Part shown: one piece after another, positions 55,376-56,298 of the stretch
How the letters are laid out: each line of letters begins with the position of its first letter
Position numbering within the stretch: the first letter of the stretch is position 1
From: a virus
Length of the DNA stretch: 56,298 nucleotides
Virus record (IMG/VR): IMGVR_UViG_3300027749_000131
Location: 1-56,298 of that record
Reading direction: 5' to 3' (one strand)
Notes under the pieces: model-generated
The model's database searches: none
What the model was told of the DNA's origin: nothing
What the model saw: only the letters and a program-made list of their open reading frames with translations
Made by a program: the position numbers and the translations under genes

Positions 55376-55523
55376 AAACGCTTTCAGGACGGCACTGGGT
55401 TTTCGCCAGTAACTGTGGTCAGCAGTATGGTATCCCGACTAGCCAGACCATAGGAACCACCCTACTCGCCAAACTATCGTTAAGCTGGATTCGGTCACCA
55501 GCAAAGCCGTCCTGAAAGCGTTT
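55376..55523 (-). ncRNA. Candidate four-helix structured RNA (148 nt)
   Basis: The ends form a perfect 18-bp inverted repeat (AAACGCTTTCAGGACGGC at 55376-55393 with its complement at 55506-55523), closed further by G-C. Inside are three hairpins: ACTGG/CCAGT (55394-55410), TGGTC/GACCA around 55415-55456, and GCTGG/CCAGC near 55482-55503. G+C is far higher than the surroundings and there is no ORF. A minus-strand early promoter (-10 at 55545-55550) starts about 15 bases before the RNA. It is a leader element, riboswitch-like or a processed small RNA. Confidence 0.7.
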
Positions 55524-55544
55524 CGTTTAATTTAAGTATGATTC

Positions 55545-55570
55545 ATTATACCTTTTCTCGAGAAAAGCAA
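55545..55570 (-). promoter_or_regulatory. Early promoter with short spacer before the structured RNA
   Basis: TATAAT (55550-55545) and AAAGTGC-TTGCTT (-35 at 55570-55565) as in the family, but with a 14-base spacer carrying the palindrome CTTTTCTCGAGAAAAG. It should be weak or regulated. Confidence 0.6.
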
Positions 55571-55577
55571 GCACTTT

Positions 55578-55970
55578 TTACTTAATTTTCTCGTAAATGT
55601 GATAACAATACACGACCTCGATTTCTGGTTCATCATAAATGTATTCAGCGGTAGGCGTTTGTGTACCTATATAATCACCCCATTTATGCCATCTCCAACC
55701 TCCCTCATTGGGTTGGTCGCTTTTTGCTATTTTATGTAATAGGACAACAAACTCACGCTCTGTGGAGGTCAATTCAGGGATGACTTCAAGTAAATTTTCA
55801 ATTCCATCACAAACACCGTAATACCACGCAATGTCGTTTGATGGAAATTCAGGATCGCGCGAATAACCGCTATTTCTCCCTTCTAAGGCGTGTAACTGAA
55901 ACGAATAATCACTTAGATAAACACCCTCTTGTAATTCACGGACTCGGATAATCGGATTACTTTTTAACAT
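55578..55970 (-). CDS. Hypothetical protein (130 aa)
   Basis: ATG at 55970 after GAGGAGAGAAAA. IIRVRELQEGVYLSDYSFQL, FPSNDIAWYYGVCDGIENLL, NEGGWRWHKWGDYIGTQTPT and VVYCYHIYEKIK. It has several conserved Trp/Tyr/Gly residues like known phage families, but no function is known. Confidence 0.6.
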   Translation of the reverse strand: MLKSNPIIRVRELQEGVYLSDYSFQLHALEGRNSGYSRDPEFPSNDIAWYYGVCDGIENLLEVIPELTSTEREFVVLLHKIAKSDQPNEGGWRWHKWGDYIGTQTPTAEYIYDEPEIEVVYCYHIYEKIK

Positions 55971-55997
55971 TTTTCTCTCCTCTATTAAGTATGATTC

Positions 55998-56026
55998 ATT
56001 ATACTTTACTGCGTAAAGAATGTCAA
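55998..56026 (-). promoter_or_regulatory. Early sigma70-type promoter
   Basis: TTGACA (56026-56021), 17 bases, TATAAT (56003-55998), minus strand. Its AGTGCTTGA gives the upstream gene its Ser-Ala-stop. Confidence 0.9.
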
Positions 56027-56244
56027 GCACTTTCTACTAAAGTTAAATCACTTTCCCAAAAATAAGCAACACCCACTCCAAAAGGATTGTTATCTAATAC
56101 CAACCCCAATCGTCCGCTTGGGCGTTCAACAATTGATGAGATAGCACCGTATGGTAATGTTTCTATTGCCGCTACCACGCCTACATACGTTCCTTTATGT
56201 AATCCAGTCAAGGTTACGCTAACTCTATCGCCAATTTTAAACAT
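56023..56244 (-). CDS. Small KOW/SH3-like protein (73 aa)
   Basis: ATG at 56244 after GGAGG. MFKIGDRVSVTLTGLHKGTY, VGVVAAIETLPYGAISSIVE and GLVLDNNPFGVGVAYFWESD look like an SH3/KOW-type beta barrel. It ends in V-E-S-A inside the promoter of the next operon. Confidence 0.6.
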   Translation of the reverse strand: MFKIGDRVSVTLTGLHKGTYVGVVAAIETLPYGAISSIVERPSGRLGLVLDNNPFGVGVAYFWESDLTLVESA

Positions 56245-56246
56245 AA

Positions 56247-56298
56247 TCAAACCTCCGCGCTGTTTAACATTTCATACATAAAACGACAATCCGATGGG
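56247..56298 (-). CDS. C-terminal end of a gene truncated by the window edge
   Basis: An open frame from base 56298 reads ...PSDCRFMYEMLNSAEV-stop. The stop lies inside the ribosome binding region of the next gene, as in neighbouring operons. Confidence 0.4.
   Translation of the reverse strand, partial: PSDCRFMYEMLNSAEV

Overview
The window is a low-GC (roughly one third G+C by eye) stretch of a large tailed phage, with T4-like traits: many small, tightly overlapping genes, sigma70-type early promoters, late promoters of the TATAAATA kind, a T4-type DNA ligase, an RNA ligase, a GroES-like protein, tRNAs and free-standing homing endonucleases. Three things point to an aquatic alphaproteobacterial host, possibly SAR11: a curli-related cluster (reported as widespread but unexplained in pelagimyophages), a plcP-agt-like lipid-remodelling gene pair, and a circularly permuted two-piece tmRNA. 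The host assignment is inference; the module calls come from sequence motifs.

Layout. (1) 1-11.5 kb is a host-recognition and virion-decoration island: RCC1-repeat proteins, a sulfotransferase, a TPR/glycosyltransferase-like protein, two methyltransferases, an APS-kinase-like protein, a YadA-head fibre, Gly-rich fibre, cupins and small structural proteins. A bidirectional terminator at 10.48 kb closes it against two minus-strand structural genes. (2) 11.5-24.3 kb, mostly plus strand: a phosphoesterase (minus), a GH19 endolysin, three similar small membrane proteins, CsgF, CsgG, a curlin-like protein, a FecR-domain protein, PlcP-like phospholipase, a homing endonuclease wedged between plcP and a degenerate duplicate of its 3' end, an Agt-like glycosyltransferase, a secreted nuclease and a CHASE2-adenylate cyclase. 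(3) 24.3-56.3 kb is almost entirely minus strand: short early operons, each started by a near-identical promoter (AAAGTGC-TTGACA-17-TATAAT). They encode nucleic-acid enzymes, acyltransferases, a thioredoxin, many small hypothetical and membrane proteins, two tRNAs, the tmRNA and two structured RNA candidates. Late inserts inside this region (a structural protein near 36-37 kb, a holin pair near 44 kb, a class 3 lipase near 45 kb) carry late-type promoter motifs.

How the parts may work together. The tmRNA, tRNAs, RNA ligase and GroES-like protein would support translation and protein quality late in infection. GH19 lysin, transglycosylase, holins and lipase form a distributed lysis set. PlcP and the glycosyltransferase could swap phospholipids for glycolipids and free phosphate. 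CsgG/CsgF/curlin/FecR would build an outer-membrane export pore with an amyloid-like cargo. The most unusual items are the permuted tmRNA, the interrupted plcP-agt pair, the cyclase-nuclease pair, the two homing-endonuclease insertions that left partial gene copies behind, and two multi-helix RNAs at 47.74-48.02 kb and 55.38-55.52 kb.
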